A DNA stretch of 64,000 nt from Bacteroidia bacterium (GTDB lineage: Bacteria; Bacteroidota; Bacteroidia; Flavobacteriales; Flavobacteriaceae), in NCBI GenBank assembly GCA_030427865.1, contig JAUICK010000012.1, positions 1 to 64,000 of the forward strand, read 5' to 3'. A program made the translations under genes and the position numbers. A model generated the notes under the pieces. It saw only the letters and a list, made by a program, of their open reading frames with translations, was not told the DNA's origin and ran no database searches. Shown piece by piece: positions 8,395-19,634 of the stretch; position 1 is the first letter of the stretch; each line of letters begins with the position of its first letter.

Positions 8395-10962
8395 TTATTC
8401 ATTAGTCTCGGTTTCTGTTCGAGTTTCTTCTTTTTTCTTACCTTTTTTAATTTTAATAGTGAGTTTGTTTTCTTTCTCATCTAAATCCATTGTAATGGTA
8501 TCGCCTTCAGAGAGTTTAGCATTTACAATTTCTTCTGCTAAAGCATCTTCAATGTATTTCTGTATGGCTCTTTTTAATGGTCTTGCACCGTATTTTTTAT
8601 CAAAACCTTTGTCTGCGATATAGTCTTTAGCTTTCTCGCTTAAGTTTAAAGTATAGCCTAAATCTGAAATTCTTTGTAATAACTTATCTAACTCAATATC
8701 TATAATAGAATGAATATCTTCACGTTCTAAAGCATTAAAGACAATTACATCATCAATTCTGTTTAAGAATTCTGGAGCAAAAGATTTCTTTAAAGCACCT
8801 TCTATTACAGATTTTGCATGTGCATCAGCTTGTTCTTTCTTAGAAGCTGTACCAAAACCAACACCACCACCAAAATCTTTTAGCTGACGTGCACCAATGT
8901 TGGAAGTCATAATAATTATGGTATTTCTAAAATCAATTTTACGACCTAAACTATCAGTAATATGTCCGTCATCTAAAATCTGCAACAACATATTAAATAC
9001 ATCTGGATGTGCTTTTTCTATCTCATCTAAAAGAATAACTGAATACGGTTTTCTACGAACTTTTTCTGTTAATTGCCCACCTTCTTCATAACCAACATAT
9101 CCTGGAGGTGCACCAATTAAACGAGAAATGGCGAATTTCTCCATGTATTCACTCATATCAATTCTAATCAATGAATCTTCAGAGTCGAATAATTCACGAG
9201 CTAAAACTTTTGCCAATTGTGTTTTTCCAACACCCGTTTGTCCTAAGAAAATAAACGAACCAATAGGTTTGTTAGGGTCTTTTAAGCCAACTCTATTTCT
9301 TTGTATTGCTTTTACTACTTTGGTAACAGCCTCATTTTGACCAATTACTTTGCCTTTAATTAGTTGAGGTAATTCGTGCAAACGATGACTTTCTGCTTCT
9401 GCAACTCTATTTACAGGAATTCCTGTCATCATAGAAACTACTTCAGCAACATTATCTTCGGTAACAATTTCTCTATTTAATTTAGAGTCTTCTTCCCATT
9501 GATTTTGAGCCGAATTTAAAGCCGCTTCCATATTTTTTTCATCATCACGCAATTTAGCAGCTTCTTCATATTTTTGCCCGTTTACAGCTTTTGTTTTGCG
9601 GTCTCTAATGATTTCTAATTGCGATTCTAACTCTAAAACCTGTTTAGGAACTACAATATTTGTGATATGAATTCGAGAGCCCGCTTCGTCTAAAGCATCA
9701 ATAGCTTTGTCTGGAAGGTATCTGTCTGTCATATATCTATTGGTTAATTTTACGCAAGCTTCTATTGCATCATCAGTAAAATCTACATTATGATGTTCTT
9801 CGTATTTAGATTTAATATTGTGTAAAATTTGAATGGTTTCTTCTACAGTTGTTGGGTCTACAATTACCTTTTGAAAACGACGTTCTAAAGCACCATCTTT
9901 TTCGATATTTGTTCTAAATTCATCCAATGTAGTTGCACCAATACATTGTATTTCTCCTCTCGCTAAAGCGGGTTTTAACATATTGGAAGCGTCTAAAGAG
10001 CCAGTTGCACCACCAGCACCAACAATTGTGTGAATTTCATCAATAAAAAGGATAATATCATCATTTTTTTCTAATTCATTCATTAGAGCTTTCATACGTT
10101 CTTCAAATTGACCACGGTATTTTGTGCCAGCAACCAAACTTGCTAAATCCAAAGAAACTATTCTTTTATCAAATAAAATCCTAGATACTTTACGATCTAC
10201 AATTCGTAACGCTAAACCTTCTGCAATGGCAGATTTACCAACTCCAGGTTCTCCAATTAACATTGGATTATTCTTTTTTCTACGGCTTAAAATTTGAGAA
10301 ACACGTTCAATTTCTTTTTGACGCCCAACTACAGGGTCTAACTTTCCTTTTTCGGCTAAATCTGTTAAATCGCGTCCAAAATTATCTAAAACAGGTGTTT
10401 TCGATTTTTTAGTAGTTTTTCCTTTTTGAGGTTGATCAAAAGGATTTGATTTTTCTGAGGAAAATTCATCATCAGAAGGTGTTTCTGCTATAGGATTTAT
10501 AGGTAAATTTGTATCTGTATCTACATGAAGTTGTTTGTACAATGCTTTTGCTTCATCATAGTTTACGTGATATTTATGAATCAATTTTGTTGTTGGGTCA
10601 TTCTCGTTACGTAATACACACAGTAATAAATGCGCAGTATCTATAGATTCGCTTTGGTACAATTTAGCTTCTAAAAAAGTGGTTTTTAATGCTTTTTCAG
10701 CTTGTCTTGTTAGTCGTAAACTTGGTTTATCTGAGCTATCTGTAAACGTAGGATTGGCAGGGTTTAATTGCTCTAATTTTTTACGCAATAAGGTTAAGTC
10801 AACATCAAATGCTGTTAATATTTCTATTGCTTTTCCTTCGCCTTTTCTTATTAAACCTAATAAAAGGTGTTCAGTTCCAATAAATTCGTGCCCTAAACGT
10901 AGTGATTCTTCTTTACTGAAAGTAATAACATCTCTTACTTTTGGTGAAAAATTATCGTCCAT
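8395..10962 (-). CDS. clpC: ClpC/ClpA-family AAA+ unfoldase of the Clp protease
   Basis: This 855-residue protein is a class I Hsp100 ATPase that unfolds substrates and feeds them to ClpP. Two Clp_N repeats occupy about residues 1-145 ([28 protein letters not shown]). The first AAA+ domain has Walker [10 protein letters not shown] and Walker [14 protein letters not shown]-like/coiled-coil middle segment contains [16 protein letters not shown]. The second AAA+ domain has Walker [10 protein letters not shown], and is followed by the C-terminal D2 domain. The middle domain of ClpC type rather than a long ClpB coil supports clpC. The C terminus is charged and of low complexity. The gene diverges from gyrA across a 272-base spacer. 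Confidence 0.95.
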   Translation of the reverse strand: MDDNFSPKVRDVITFSKEESLRLGHEFIGTEHLLLGLIRKGEGKAIEILTAFDVDLTLLRKKLEQLNPANPTFTDSSDKPSLRLTRQAEKALKTTFLEAKLYQSESIDTAHLLLCVLRNENDPTTKLIHKYHVNYDEAKALYKQLHVDTDTNLPINPIAETPSDDEFSSEKSNPFDQPQKGKTTKKSKTPVLDNFGRDLTDLAEKGKLDPVVGRQKEIERVSQILSRRKKNNPMLIGEPGVGKSAIAEGLALRIVDRKVSRILFDKRIVSLDLASLVAGTKYRGQFEERMKALMNELEKNDDIILFIDEIHTIVGAGGATGSLDASNMLKPALARGEIQCIGATTLDEFRTNIEKDGALERRFQKVIVDPTTVEETIQILHNIKSKYEEHHNVDFTDDAIEACVKLTNRYMTDRYLPDKAIDALDEAGSRIHITNIVVPKQVLELESQLEIIRDRKTKAVNGQKYEEAAKLRDDEKNMEAALNSAQNQWEEDSKLNREIVTEDNVAEVVSMMTGIPVNRVAEAESHRLHELPQLIKGKVIGQNEAVTKVVKAIQRNRVGLKDPNKPIGSFIFLGQTGVGKTQLAKVLARELFDSEDSLIRIDMSEYMEKFAISRLIGAPPGYVGYEEGGQLTEKVRRKPYSVILLDEIEKAHPDVFNMLLQILDDGHITDSLGRKIDFRNTIIIMTSNIGARQLKDFGGGVGFGTASKKEQADAHAKSVIEGALKKSFAPEFLNRIDDVIVFNALEREDIHSIIDIELDKLLQRISDLGYTLNLSEKAKDYIADKGFDKKYGARPLKRAIQKYIEDALAEEIVNAKLSEGDTITMDLDEKENKLTIKIKKGKKKEETRTETETNE

Positions 10963-11062
10963 ATTTCTTTCTATCTATATTGATGTAATGTAAAATTAGT
11001 CCTTTTTTTTGTGAATTAATTACAAAAAAGATGCCAATAGAAAAATACTGACAGTTTGACCA

Positions 11063-11088
11063 TTCAACTAAGATATAAAATAGTTGAA
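11063..11088. promoter_or_regulatory. Dyad in the clpC-gyrA divergent spacer
   Basis: TTCAACTA and TAGTTGAA form an 8-base inverted repeat with a 10-base A/T-rich gap, located between the two divergent starts. It may be a regulator site or chance. The remaining spacer (10963-11234) shows no gene, and no full TTG/TAnnTTTG promoter could be assigned with confidence. Confidence 0.25.
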
Positions 11089-11234
11089 AATCAACCATAT
11101 AAAAAGCTGTTAAAAATTATCAAAAAATGTTGATAACTCTAACGAATTCAAGAGTCGAAAACCTTTGTAAAAACAAGTAGAAATAGTATCTTGCCTTGTT
11201 TTAAAAAAATGACTAAATTTTAACTAAATAATAT

Positions 11235-13739
11235 ATGGCAGACGGAGAAAAGTTAATTCCGATTAACATTGAAGAGCAGATGAAATCTGCATACATCGAT
11301 TACTCGATGTCAGTGATAGTTTCAAGAGCATTACCAGATGTTAGAGATGGCTTAAAACCTGTTCATAGAAGGGTTTTGTATGGAATGCACGAATTAGGAA
11401 TTAAAGCTACTGGAGCGTATAAAAAATCAGCAAGAATTGTTGGAGAAGTTTTAGGAAAGTATCACCCACATGGAGATACATCTGTTTACGATTCTATGGT
11501 GCGTATGGCGCAAGATTGGAGCGTACGTTACTTGATGGTAGATGGGCAAGGAAACTTTGGTTCTGTAGATGGAGATTCTCCAGCTGCAATGCGTTATACT
11601 GAGGTGAGAATGCAGAAAATATCAGAAGAAATGTTAGCTGATATAGAAAAAGAGACTGTAGATCATCGTTTAAATTTTGATGATACTTTACAAGAACCTA
11701 CAGTGCTTCCAACACGTATTCCTAATTTATTAGTAAATGGAGCTTCTGGTATTGCAGTAGGTATGGCAACTAATATGGCACCTCATAACTTAACAGAAGT
11801 TATTAACGGTACTGTTGCTTATATTGATAATAGAGATATCGAAATTGATGAGTTAATGCAACACGTAACTGCACCAGATTTTCCAACTGGTGGTATTATT
11901 TATGGTTACGATGGTGTAAGAGATGCTTTTCATACGGGGCGTGGACGTATTGTAATGCGCGCTAAAGCCAATATCGAAGAAGTTAAAGGGCGTGAGTGTA
12001 TTGTTGTTACAGAAATCCCTTACCAAGTAAATAAAGCAGATATGATAAAAAAAACTGCAGACTTGGTAAACGAAAAAAAAATAGAAGGTATTGCTAATAT
12101 TAGAGATGAATCTGATAGAAACGGAATGCGTATTGTGTATATTTTAAAACGAGATGCAATTCCCAATATCGTTTTAAATAAATTATTCAAATACACACAA
12201 TTACAGACATCTTTTAGTGTAAATAATATCGCTTTAGTTAATGGAAGACCAGAGCAATTAAATTTAAAACAGTTAATTCATTATTTTGTAGAACACAGAC
12301 ACGAAGTTGTTGTTAGAAGAACAGAATTTGAGCTTAAAAAAGCAGAAGCAAGAGCGCATATTTTAGAAGGATTAATTATTGCTTCTGATAATATTGATGA
12401 AGTAATTGCTTTAATACGTGGTTCTAAAAATGCCGATGAAGCTCGCGAGAAATTAATTGAACGTTTTGAGCTAACCGAAATTCAAGCAAAAGCTATTGTA
12501 GAAATGCGTTTGCGTCAATTAACAGGCTTAGAACAAGATAAATTACGTGCTGAGTACGAAGAGATTATGTTAACGATTGCTGATTTAAAAGATATTTTAG
12601 CAAACGAACCAAGACGCTATCAAATCATCAAAGATGAGTTGTTACATATCAAAGAAAAGTATGGTGATGAGCGTAGATCTACAATAGAATATGCAGGTGG
12701 AGACATGCGTATTGAAGACATGATTCCTGATACTAAAGTTGTCGTAACAATCTCTAATGCGGGTTATTTAAAACGTACAAATCTTGATGAATACAAAGTT
12801 CAGAATAGAGGAGGTAGAGGACAAAAAGGAGCAACCACAAGAAATGAAGATTTCTTAGAGCATTTATTTGTAGGTACAAATCACCAATACATGTTGTTTT
12901 TTACCCAAAAAGGGAAAGTTTTTTGGATGCGAGTTTATGAAATACCTGAAGGTGGTAAAAACACCAAAGGTAGAGCTATGCAAAACTTAATTAATATCGA
13001 ACAAGATGATAAAGTAAAAGCATTCTTAGTTACCCAAGATTTAAAAGACGAAGAGTACATTAATAGTCATTATGTTATTATGGCTACTAAAAAAGGTCAG
13101 GTTAAAAAGACTTCTTTAGAGCAATATTCTCGTCCACGAACAAATGGAATTAATGCCATTACCATAAAAGAAGGAGATGAGTTGTTAGAAGCAAAACTAA
13201 CGACAGGAGACAACCAAGTAATGTTAGCATTAAAATCTGGTAAGGCTATTCGTTTTGAAGAAGCAAAAACAAGACCAATGGGAAGAACAGCTTCTGGTGT
13301 TAGAGGTATAACTCTTCAAAATGACAATGATGAAGTTGTGGGTATGGTTGCTGTAAATGACATGAAAAGTAATATTCTTGTTGTATCTGAAAAAGGTTAT
13401 GGTAAACGTTCTGATTTAGAAGACTATAGAATTACAAATAGAGGTGGAAAAGGGGTAAAAACTTTGAATATCTCTGAAAAAACCGGTAATTTGGTGGCTA
13501 TTAAAAATGTAGATGATTCTAATGATTTAATGATTATTAATAAATCTGGATTAACTATAAGAATGGCTGTCGAAGATTTAAGAGTTATGGGACGTGCAAC
13601 TCAGGGTGTTCGTTTAATAAATATTAAAGATGATGATAGTATTGCTGCAGTTGCCAAAGTAGTACATGAAGACGAATCTGATAATGATTCAGAAAATGGC
13701 ACGGAAATTGAAAACAACACAAATGAAAATCAAGAATAA
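11235..13739 (+). CDS. gyrA: DNA gyrase subunit A
   Basis: GyrA breaks and rejoins DNA in the gyrase A2B2 complex, introducing negative supercoils. The winged-helix breakage domain is intact, with the active Tyr121 in [10 protein letters not shown] and quinolone-region sequence [10 protein letters not shown]. The C-terminal beta-pinwheel carries the GyrA box QNRGGRG near the boundary and a second RGGKG blade motif; the GyrA box separates it from ParC. The length of 834 residues is normal for Bacteroidota. The C terminus is acidic ([15 protein letters not shown]), as in many gyrases. The TPR gene follows after 24 bases and may be co-transcribed. Confidence 0.96.
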   Translation: MADGEKLIPINIEEQMKSAYIDYSMSVIVSRALPDVRDGLKPVHRRVLYGMHELGIKATGAYKKSARIVGEVLGKYHPHGDTSVYDSMVRMAQDWSVRYLMVDGQGNFGSVDGDSPAAMRYTEVRMQKISEEMLADIEKETVDHRLNFDDTLQEPTVLPTRIPNLLVNGASGIAVGMATNMAPHNLTEVINGTVAYIDNRDIEIDELMQHVTAPDFPTGGIIYGYDGVRDAFHTGRGRIVMRAKANIEEVKGRECIVVTEIPYQVNKADMIKKTADLVNEKKIEGIANIRDESDRNGMRIVYILKRDAIPNIVLNKLFKYTQLQTSFSVNNIALVNGRPEQLNLKQLIHYFVEHRHEVVVRRTEFELKKAEARAHILEGLIIASDNIDEVIALIRGSKNADEAREKLIERFELTEIQAKAIVEMRLRQLTGLEQDKLRAEYEEIMLTIADLKDILANEPRRYQIIKDELLHIKEKYGDERRSTIEYAGGDMRIEDMIPDTKVVVTISNAGYLKRTNLDEYKVQNRGGRGQKGATTRNEDFLEHLFVGTNHQYMLFFTQKGKVFWMRVYEIPEGGKNTKGRAMQNLINIEQDDKVKAFLVTQDLKDEEYINSHYVIMATKKGQVKKTSLEQYSRPRTNGINAITIKEGDELLEAKLTTGDNQVMLALKSGKAIRFEEAKTRPMGRTASGVRGITLQNDNDEVVGMVAVNDMKSNILVVSEKGYGKRSDLEDYRITNRGGKGVKTLNISEKTGNLVAIKNVDDSNDLMIINKSGLTIRMAVEDLRVMGRATQGVRLINIKDDDSIAAVAKVVHEDESDNDSENGTEIENNTNENQE

Positions 13740-13763
13740 CAACAATTAATAACAATTAACAAA

Positions 13764-15011
13764 ATGAAAAAACTAATATTGGCGCTAATGGTTGGTTTGC
13801 TTTCTATAGCAACTTTTGCGCAAAAAAACGAAATTAAAGCCATTGAAAAGGCTATAAAGAAAAAGAACTTTAAAGAAGCCAAAACTCTTCTTAAAACTTT
13901 AGAAAAAAATGAAGATGCTATCGAAGACAAATACAAAGCAAAATATTATTTCTTAAAAGGAAATGCTTACGGTAAAACTAATGTAGCAAAAGCAGCAAGT
14001 GCTTATGAAAAACTTTTTGAAGTTGAAAAAGCATCTGGCAAAATGAAATACACTAAAGAAGCAAAACCTAAATTAAATGTTTTAATACAGTTTACCTCTA
14101 ACAAAGCCATAGAACAATACAATAATAAACAATTTAAAGAAGCCAAAGATAATTTCTTTTTAACCTATAAATTAAGTCCAGTAGACACAACAATGCTTTA
14201 TAATGCTGCGGTTAGTGCAACATTAGATAAAGATTATGATGTAGCTTTAAAGCATTATAATAAATTAAAAGAAATAGGTTATACAGGTATTACTACACAG
14301 TATTTTGCTATTAATAAAGAAACTGGAAAAGAAGAAAACTTAGGCTCTAAATCTAATAGAGATACAATGGTAAAATTTGGGAAATATAACAGCCCATCTC
14401 AAAAATCTACTCCATCTAAACAAGGAGATATCATTAAAAATATTGGGTTTATTTATGCAAATCAAGGAAAACCACAATTAGCTTTAAAGGCTTTAAATGA
14501 AGCAAGAAAATCTAATCCAAAAGATATGAATCTACTGCTAACTGCAGCTCAGGTGTATATTAAGCTCGATAGAATGGACGAATTTGGAAAGTTAATGGAA
14601 GAAGCAATTACCTTAGACCCAAATAATCCAACTCTATTTTTTAACTTAGGAGTAATAAATCAAAATCAAAAGAAAATTGATTTAGCTAAAAAGTATTACT
14701 TAAAAGCTGTTGAGTTAAAACCAGATTATACAGATGCTTACATGAATTTAGCAGTAGCTATCTTAGATGGTGAAAAAGCAATTGTAGATGAAATGAATGC
14801 TAACTTTTCAAATGAAAAAAAATACAATGAGTTGCAAAAGAAACAATTGGCATTATATAAAGAAGCTTTACCTTATTTAGAAAAAGCAGATAATTTAAAA
14901 AGAACTATAGATACTGTTAGAACTCTAATGAATATTTATGATACTTTAGAAATGACTGAAAAAGCTGATAAATTAAGACCTATCTATAAAGAAATGAAAA
15001 GTAAGCAGTAA
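13764..15011 (+). CDS. Secreted tetratricopeptide-repeat protein
   Basis: The protein has 415 residues with a Sec signal peptide (MKKLILALMVGLLSIATFAQ, cleavage after FA-Q). Helical TPR units are visible at about residues 35-130, where a repeat around KAASAYEKLFEVEK is followed by EAKDNFFLTYKLSPVDTTMLYNAAVSA. More lie at about residues 220-330, including GFIYANQGKPQLALKALNEARKSNP and TLFFNLGVINQNQKKIDLAKKYYLKAVELKPDY. TPR domains bind proteins, so a periplasmic scaffold role is likely but the partner is unknown. It follows gyrA closely, an arrangement I recall from other Flavobacteriaceae, and ends at a bidirectional terminator. Confidence 0.85.
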   Translation: MKKLILALMVGLLSIATFAQKNEIKAIEKAIKKKNFKEAKTLLKTLEKNEDAIEDKYKAKYYFLKGNAYGKTNVAKAASAYEKLFEVEKASGKMKYTKEAKPKLNVLIQFTSNKAIEQYNNKQFKEAKDNFFLTYKLSPVDTTMLYNAAVSATLDKDYDVALKHYNKLKEIGYTGITTQYFAINKETGKEENLGSKSNRDTMVKFGKYNSPSQKSTPSKQGDIIKNIGFIYANQGKPQLALKALNEARKSNPKDMNLLLTAAQVYIKLDRMDEFGKLMEEAITLDPNNPTLFFNLGVINQNQKKIDLAKKYYLKAVELKPDYTDAYMNLAVAILDGEKAIVDEMNANFSNEKKYNELQKKQLALYKEALPYLEKADNLKRTIDTVRTLMNIYDTLEMTEKADKLRPIYKEMKSKQ

Positions 15012-15028
15012 ATTTTACTGAGTTTTAA

Positions 15029-15064
15029 AAAAAAAGACCAAGATTTTTATCTTGGTCTTTTTTT
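15029..15064. terminator. Bidirectional terminator between TPR and NlpC/P60 genes
   Basis: AAAAAAAGACCAAGAT pairs with ATCTTGGTCTTTTTTT around TTTT. It separates two convergent genes, and its right arm overlaps the stop codon of the NlpC/P60 gene by two bases. Confidence 0.85.
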
Positions 15065-15833
15065 ATATAATTTTTTTAATTACCCGTAGTTTATGTGTAT
15101 GTTTTTGTAAATCAGCATTAAAAATACCACTATGATCTAAAGTGTCAATCCGTACTTTTCCGTGAGCATGAATAATATTATAATTATTTAATAGTATGCC
15201 AACATGTACTATTTCACCTTCATCATTATCAAAAAAAGCTAAATCTCCGGGTTCACTCTCTTCAATAAAACTTAATACTTCTCCTTGAGTTGCTTGTTTG
15301 TTGGCGTCTCTAAATAATTTATAACCACAAAGTTTATATACCATTTGCGTAAAGCCAGAACAATCAATTCCAAAAGGAGTTTTACCTCCCCATAAAAAAG
15401 GAGAGTTTAAATAGGTAAAAGCTTTATATGGTATTTCATTTTTTTGAAGTTTTTCAGAGAAAACATTTCCTTCGTAAGTAAAAATTTCTGAGTTTAAGTT
15501 TAGTTTCTGATTTTCAAACAAAGGCAAATGAGAGCCTAAAGGAATTGTAAATAGTTCATTTTTTTTATTGGTAATAAATTCAATGATTTCTCCAGAATAA
15601 GAAGATTTAGAATGTTTAATTTTTAAATAAAATTCTTCTGTAATATTTAAATATTGTTTTGCATCAATATAACCTTCATAGTTATCAAAAGTTAAACGAA
15701 TTTTACTCCATCCTTTATTATTTTCAATAATTTCAAAAGTTTCACCAAACAGCACTTGACTCATCATTTCAGATTTTTCAGATGCTTCGATTCTTAAAGG
15801 AACAATACTTAAATTACATATACCAAAAAGCAT
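15063..15833 (-). CDS. NlpC/P60 (C40) peptidoglycan hydrolase with SH3 domain
   Basis: This 256-residue protein has a bacterial SH3-like segment at about residues 10-65 (SEMMSQVLFGETFEIIENNKGWSKIRL) and a C-terminal C40 peptidase domain. The catalytic cysteine is C158 in GIDCSGFTQMVY, and the histidines are H210 in GEIVHVGI and H222 in IIHAHG. The family cleaves gamma-D-glutamyl-diamino acid bonds in murein peptides. The layout resembles YkfC-like enzymes that process recycled or free murein peptides. No convincing signal peptide is seen. The stop codon lies within the terminator arm. It follows the thiolase gene after 18 bases, so the two are probably one operon. Confidence 0.9.
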   Translation of the reverse strand: MLFGICNLSIVPLRIEASEKSEMMSQVLFGETFEIIENNKGWSKIRLTFDNYEGYIDAKQYLNITEEFYLKIKHSKSSYSGEIIEFITNKKNELFTIPLGSHLPLFENQKLNLNSEIFTYEGNVFSEKLQKNEIPYKAFTYLNSPFLWGGKTPFGIDCSGFTQMVYKLCGYKLFRDANKQATQGEVLSFIEESEPGDLAFFDNDEGEIVHVGILLNNYNIIHAHGKVRIDTLDHSGIFNADLQKHTHKLRVIKKII

Positions 15834-15851
15834 ATAAGATTTGCTGTTTTT

Positions 15852-17027
15852 TTAGATTCTTTCTATAATCATTGCGCTTGCGCCACCACCACCATTACAA
15901 ATTCCTGCAGCACCAATTTTAGCATTATTTTGTTTTAAAATAGAAGTTAAAGCAATAACAATTCTTGCTCCAGAAACACCTAAAGGATGTCCTAAAGAAA
16001 CTGCACCACCATTTACATTTACATTTTTATCAGAAATGCCTAAAATTTTCATATTTGCTAAACCAACAATAGAAAAAGCTTCATTTAATTCGAAAAAATC
16101 TACATCTTTAATCGAAATGTTTGCTTTAGCTAATGCTTTTGGTAATGCTTTTGCAGGTGCAGTTGTAAACCATTTTGGCTCTTGAGCAGCATCTGCATAA
16201 CTTTTAATTTTAGCAAGTGGAGCTAAATTTAATTCTTTGGCTTTATTTGCAGACATTAAAACTAAAGCGGCTCCACCATCGTTTATAGTAGATGCATTTG
16301 CAGCTGTAACTGTTCCGTCTTTTGTAAACGCAGGTCTTAAAGCTGGTATTTTTTCTATCTTTACATTTTTATATTCTTCATCTTCAGAAAAAAGAATAGG
16401 TTCTCCTCTTCTTTGTGGTATTTCTACAGAAACAATCTCATCATTAAATTTACCTTCGCTCCACGCTTTTGCAGAACGATTGTAAGATTGAATTGCATAA
16501 TTATCTTGGTCTTCTCTAGAAAACTTATATTCTGTAGCACAAGCATCTGCACAAACACCCATGGCTACTTTGTCATAAGCATCCACTAAACCATCTTTTT
16601 GCATTCCATCTTCCATGGTAATTGGCCCAAATTTAGACCCTTTTCTTGCATGTTGATAATGAGGAATTGAACTCATATTTTCCATACCTCCAGCCACAAC
16701 TATATCTGCGTCACCTAAAGCAATGGTTTGAGAAGCTAACATAATAGATTTCATGCCAGAAGCACAAACCTTATTAATAGTTGTACACGGAACAGTATCT
16801 GGAATACCTGCATACATTGCAGCTTGTCTTGCAGGCGCTTGCCCTAAGCCAGCAGAAACAACATTTCCCATAAAAACCTCTTGAACCTCATCTGGGTTTA
16901 AGTTTATTTTTTCTAAAGCTCCTTTTATAGCAATAGCTCCTAATTTAGGAGCTGGAATGTTAGATAAGCTTCCCATAAAACTACCAATTGGAGTTCTTGC
17001 AACAGATACAATTACTACTTCTTTCAT
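15852..17027 (-). CDS. Acetyl-CoA C-acetyltransferase (thiolase)
   Basis: This 391-residue thiolase condenses two acetyl-CoA or cleaves beta-ketoacyl-CoA. The acyl-carrying Cys88 lies in NKVCASGMKS, His347 in SLGHPLGVSGAR and the proton-transfer Cys377 in GICNGGGGAS. The length and motifs fit the biosynthetic AtoB/PhaA group. No beta-oxidation multi-enzyme gene lies next to it, so it may serve short-chain or branched-chain amino acid catabolism. It is the first gene of a pair with the NlpC/P60 gene. Confidence 0.93.
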   Translation of the reverse strand: MKEVVIVSVARTPIGSFMGSLSNIPAPKLGAIAIKGALEKINLNPDEVQEVFMGNVVSAGLGQAPARQAAMYAGIPDTVPCTTINKVCASGMKSIMLASQTIALGDADIVVAGGMENMSSIPHYQHARKGSKFGPITMEDGMQKDGLVDAYDKVAMGVCADACATEYKFSREDQDNYAIQSYNRSAKAWSEGKFNDEIVSVEIPQRRGEPILFSEDEEYKNVKIEKIPALRPAFTKDGTVTAANASTINDGGAALVLMSANKAKELNLAPLAKIKSYADAAQEPKWFTTAPAKALPKALAKANISIKDVDFFELNEAFSIVGLANMKILGISDKNVNVNGGAVSLGHPLGVSGARIVIALTSILKQNNAKIGAAGICNGGGGASAMIIERI

Positions 17028-17133
17028 ATATACTGAGTTTATTTTTTATAAGTTTTCTATGCTAAATTAACTATTTTTAATCAATTTTACTTTTATTATC
17101 GTATCTGAATTTTCGACCTTAATTTTTTTATGG

Positions 17134-17141
17134 TAAGTTTG
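17134..17141 (+). promoter_or_regulatory. -7 element for the 7TM-HD gene
   Basis: TAAGTTTG fits TAnnTTTG and lies 19 bases before the ATG at 17161. The -33 element is not clear. Confidence 0.5.
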
Positions 17142-17160
17142 TTGTTAGAAGATAAATTCT

Positions 17161-19224
17161 ATGAGTAATATTGTTAATAAATTATACCAGAATAACACCA
17201 TTATTTACAAGGTAATTTTGTTCTTAGTGGCAACAACAGCAATAGTATATTTATTTCCAAAAGGAGGTCATTTTAAATACGATTTTAATAATGGACAATT
17301 ATGGAAATATGATAATTTATATGCTCCTTTTGATTTTGCAATTCAAAAAACAGAAGAAGAAATTACTATCGAGAAGAAAGAAATAGAAGTAAATGCAAAA
17401 CTTTATTTTTTAAATGATTTAGATGTAGAACAAGAGGTAAATGCCAATTTTAAGAGAAGAATTTTTCAGATAAAACCATCTGATTCGCTTAATGTAGAAA
17501 GTATTCAAAATCTTTTTGAAATTGGAAAAAATACAATTGCTAAAATTTACAAAAAAGGATTTCTAAATGTCGTTAGCGAAGATAAAGTATCAAATAAAAA
17601 TGAAATTGTAGCAATTAGAAAAGGAAACGAAGTAGAAGATGTAGTATTTAAAACCCTACTAAACTCTAAAGAAGTTCTTAAGCTCATAAATAATAATTTA
17701 GCTGAAATTAATTCTGGTTTTAAACGAAAACTTTTACTCGATTTATTATCAGAAGTTATAAAACCAAATCTTTCTTACGATGATGCTTTTACTGAAAAAA
17801 TAATCGAAAATGAAATTAATAATATTTCTTATACAAAAGGCAAAGTAGAATCTGGAAAGTTAATTATTTTAAAAGGAGATATTGTAGAAGGAAAAAAATT
17901 GGCCATCTTAAATTCTTTAAAAAGTGAGTCAGAATCTCAAGTTTGGACTGAATCGAATTACAATTGGATTATTTTAGGTTATACAATTTTAGTATCCTTA
18001 GCATTACTAATGCTCTTATTATTTCTAAAAAAATATAGATTAGAAATTTTTGAAAATAATAATAAAGTCACCTTTATTTTTTTCAATGTTTTTTCGATGA
18101 TATTTATACAAACCTTGGTTATTAAATACAATTCAGATTACTTGTATGTAGTGCCATTAAGTATATTGCCAATAGTTTTAAAAGCCTTTTTTGATGCACG
18201 CTTGGGGCTTTTTACACATGTTTTAACAGTATTGCTTTTAGGGTATATTGTACCAAATAGTTTCGAGTTTATATACCTTCATATTATAGCTGGTATTGTA
18301 ACAATTTTAACAGTTTCTGAGCTATACAAAAGAGCAAATCTTTTTATATCGGTGGCTCAGATTACATTAATTTATATGTTAACGTATTTTGCGTTTTCAA
18401 TTATAAAAGAAGGAAACGCATCTCAGATAAACTGGACTTATTTTATGCTTTTTGCTGCAAACGGATTATTATCTTTTCTTTCTATAATTTTAATTTATAT
18501 GTACGAAAAGATTTTTGGATTAGTATCTGATGTAACTTTACTAGAATTATCAAATACAAACACAAAACTACTAAGAGAATTAAATGAAAAGGCACCAGGT
18601 ACGTTTCAGCACTCCATGCAAGTTGCAAATTTAGCAGAAGCAGCTGCTAATGAAATAAGAGCCAATTCGATGTTAGTTAGAACAGGTGCTTTATATCATG
18701 ATATTGGTAAGATGTTAAACCCTATGTATTTTACAGAAAATCAATCTACAGGAGTTAATCCTCATAACGATTTATCGCCAAGAGATAGTTCTAAAATAAT
18801 TACCGATCATGTAATAAAAGGAGTAGAATTAGCAAAAAAGAATAACCTACCAGATAGAATTATAGATTTTATTAGAACGCATCATGGAACAAGTTCTACC
18901 TATTATTTTTATATGAAAGAAAAAGATTTAAATCCAGATTCTGATATAGATATTAAAAAATTTCAATACAAAGGCCCAATTCCTTTTTCTAAAGAAACTG
19001 CAATTTTAATGATATGTGATGCTGCAGAAGCAGCGTCTAAAAGTTTAAAAAAACCTACAGCGCAAGCTATTAGTAACTTAATAGATAAAATTGTAGATAA
19101 ACAAATGGCAGACAATCAATTTTTAAATTCTAATATTACATTTAGAGAAATACAATTAATAAAAAAAGTTGTTAAGAAAAAACTGATGAACATTTATCAT
19201 TTAAGAATAGAATATCCAGAGTAA
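17161..19224 (+). CDS. 7TM-HD phosphohydrolase, PgpH-like (probable c-di-AMP phosphodiesterase)
   Basis: This 687-residue membrane protein has the PgpH/YqfF architecture. One N-terminal membrane helix lies at about residues 18-36, then an extracytoplasmic 7TMR-HDED domain, seven helices at about residues 268-450 and a cytoplasmic HD domain. The metal-binding residues are visible: H484 in TFQHSMQV, the H513-D514 pair in YHDIGKM, and further histidines in NPHNDLSP and IRTHHGTSS. PgpH in Listeria hydrolyses c-di-AMP to pApA, and that role is inferred here. A diadenylate cyclase gene is not in the window. The three tRNA genes follow on the same strand with their own promoter. Confidence 0.9.
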   Translation: MSNIVNKLYQNNTIIYKVILFLVATTAIVYLFPKGGHFKYDFNNGQLWKYDNLYAPFDFAIQKTEEEITIEKKEIEVNAKLYFLNDLDVEQEVNANFKRRIFQIKPSDSLNVESIQNLFEIGKNTIAKIYKKGFLNVVSEDKVSNKNEIVAIRKGNEVEDVVFKTLLNSKEVLKLINNNLAEINSGFKRKLLLDLLSEVIKPNLSYDDAFTEKIIENEINNISYTKGKVESGKLIILKGDIVEGKKLAILNSLKSESESQVWTESNYNWIILGYTILVSLALLMLLLFLKKYRLEIFENNNKVTFIFFNVFSMIFIQTLVIKYNSDYLYVVPLSILPIVLKAFFDARLGLFTHVLTVLLLGYIVPNSFEFIYLHIIAGIVTILTVSELYKRANLFISVAQITLIYMLTYFAFSIIKEGNASQINWTYFMLFAANGLLSFLSIILIYMYEKIFGLVSDVTLLELSNTNTKLLRELNEKAPGTFQHSMQVANLAEAAANEIRANSMLVRTGALYHDIGKMLNPMYFTENQSTGVNPHNDLSPRDSSKIITDHVIKGVELAKKNNLPDRIIDFIRTHHGTSSTYYFYMKEKDLNPDSDIDIKKFQYKGPIPFSKETAILMICDAAEAASKSLKKPTAQAISNLIDKIVDKQMADNQFLNSNITFREIQLIKKVVKKKLMNIYHLRIEYPE

Positions 19225-19253
19225 AAAAATACTGTAAAAAAGTTAAAAACCTC

Positions 19254-19284
19254 TTGCTAAATTGTTTTTCTAATCTTACATTTG
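19254..19284 (+). promoter_or_regulatory. Promoter of the tRNA cluster
   Basis: TTG at 19254-19256 and TACATTTG at 19277-19284 are 20 bases apart, matching the Bacteroidota consensus TTG-N17-23-TAnnTTTG. The first tRNA starts 42 bases further on. This is one of the two best promoter matches in the window, the other being at 32469-32499. Confidence 0.75.
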
Positions 19285-19326
19285 CACTCGCAATTTTTGT
19301 TTCAAGCTTTTGTTTGAAGTCGAAAA

Positions 19327-19409
19327 GGAGAGGTGGCAGAGTGGTAATGCAGCAGATTGCTAATCTGTCGACCTTTTTGGTCGCCAGGGTTCGAGTCCCT
19401 GTCTCTCCG
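19327..19409 (+). tRNA. tRNA-Ser(GCU)
   Basis: Acceptor GGAGAGG pairs with TCTCTCC and the discriminator is G. The anticodon stem GCAGA/TCTGT encloses loop TTGCTAA with anticodon GCT. A long variable arm (CGACCTTTTTGGTCG) and T arm GGGTTCGAGTCCC are present. CCA is not encoded. Confidence 0.95.
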
Positions 19410-19452
19410 CAAAATTGCTATTAAAATGTAGATTTTATTTGCATTTTAATTT

Positions 19453-19527
19453 CGGGGTGTAGCGTAGCCCGGTCATCGCGCCTCGTTTGGGACGAGGAGG
19501 TCGCAGGTTCGAATCCTGCCACCCCGA
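19453..19527 (+). tRNA. tRNA-Pro(UGG)
   Basis: Acceptor CGGGGTG pairs with CACCCCG. The anticodon arm CCTCG-TTTGGGA-CGAGG gives TGG, and the T arm is GCAGGTTCGAATCCTGC. The discriminator is A and no CCA follows. The gene is 43 bases after tRNA-Ser. Confidence 0.95.
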
Positions 19528-19556
19528 CTAAGTTGTCGTAGCAACATAAAAACTAC

Positions 19557-19630
19557 GGGCTCTTAGCTCAGCTGGATAGAGCACCTCCCTTCTAAGGAGG
19601 CGGTCGAAGGTTCGAATCCTTCAGGGCTCA
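19557..19630 (+). tRNA. tRNA-Arg(UCU)
   Basis: Acceptor GGGCTCT pairs with AGGGCTC using two G-U pairs. The anticodon arm CCTCC-CTTCTAA-GGAGG gives TCT, and the T arm is GAAGGTTCGAATCCTTC. The discriminator is A and CCA is not encoded. It is the last tRNA before the type III restriction island. Confidence 0.95.
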
Positions 19631-19634
19631 CATA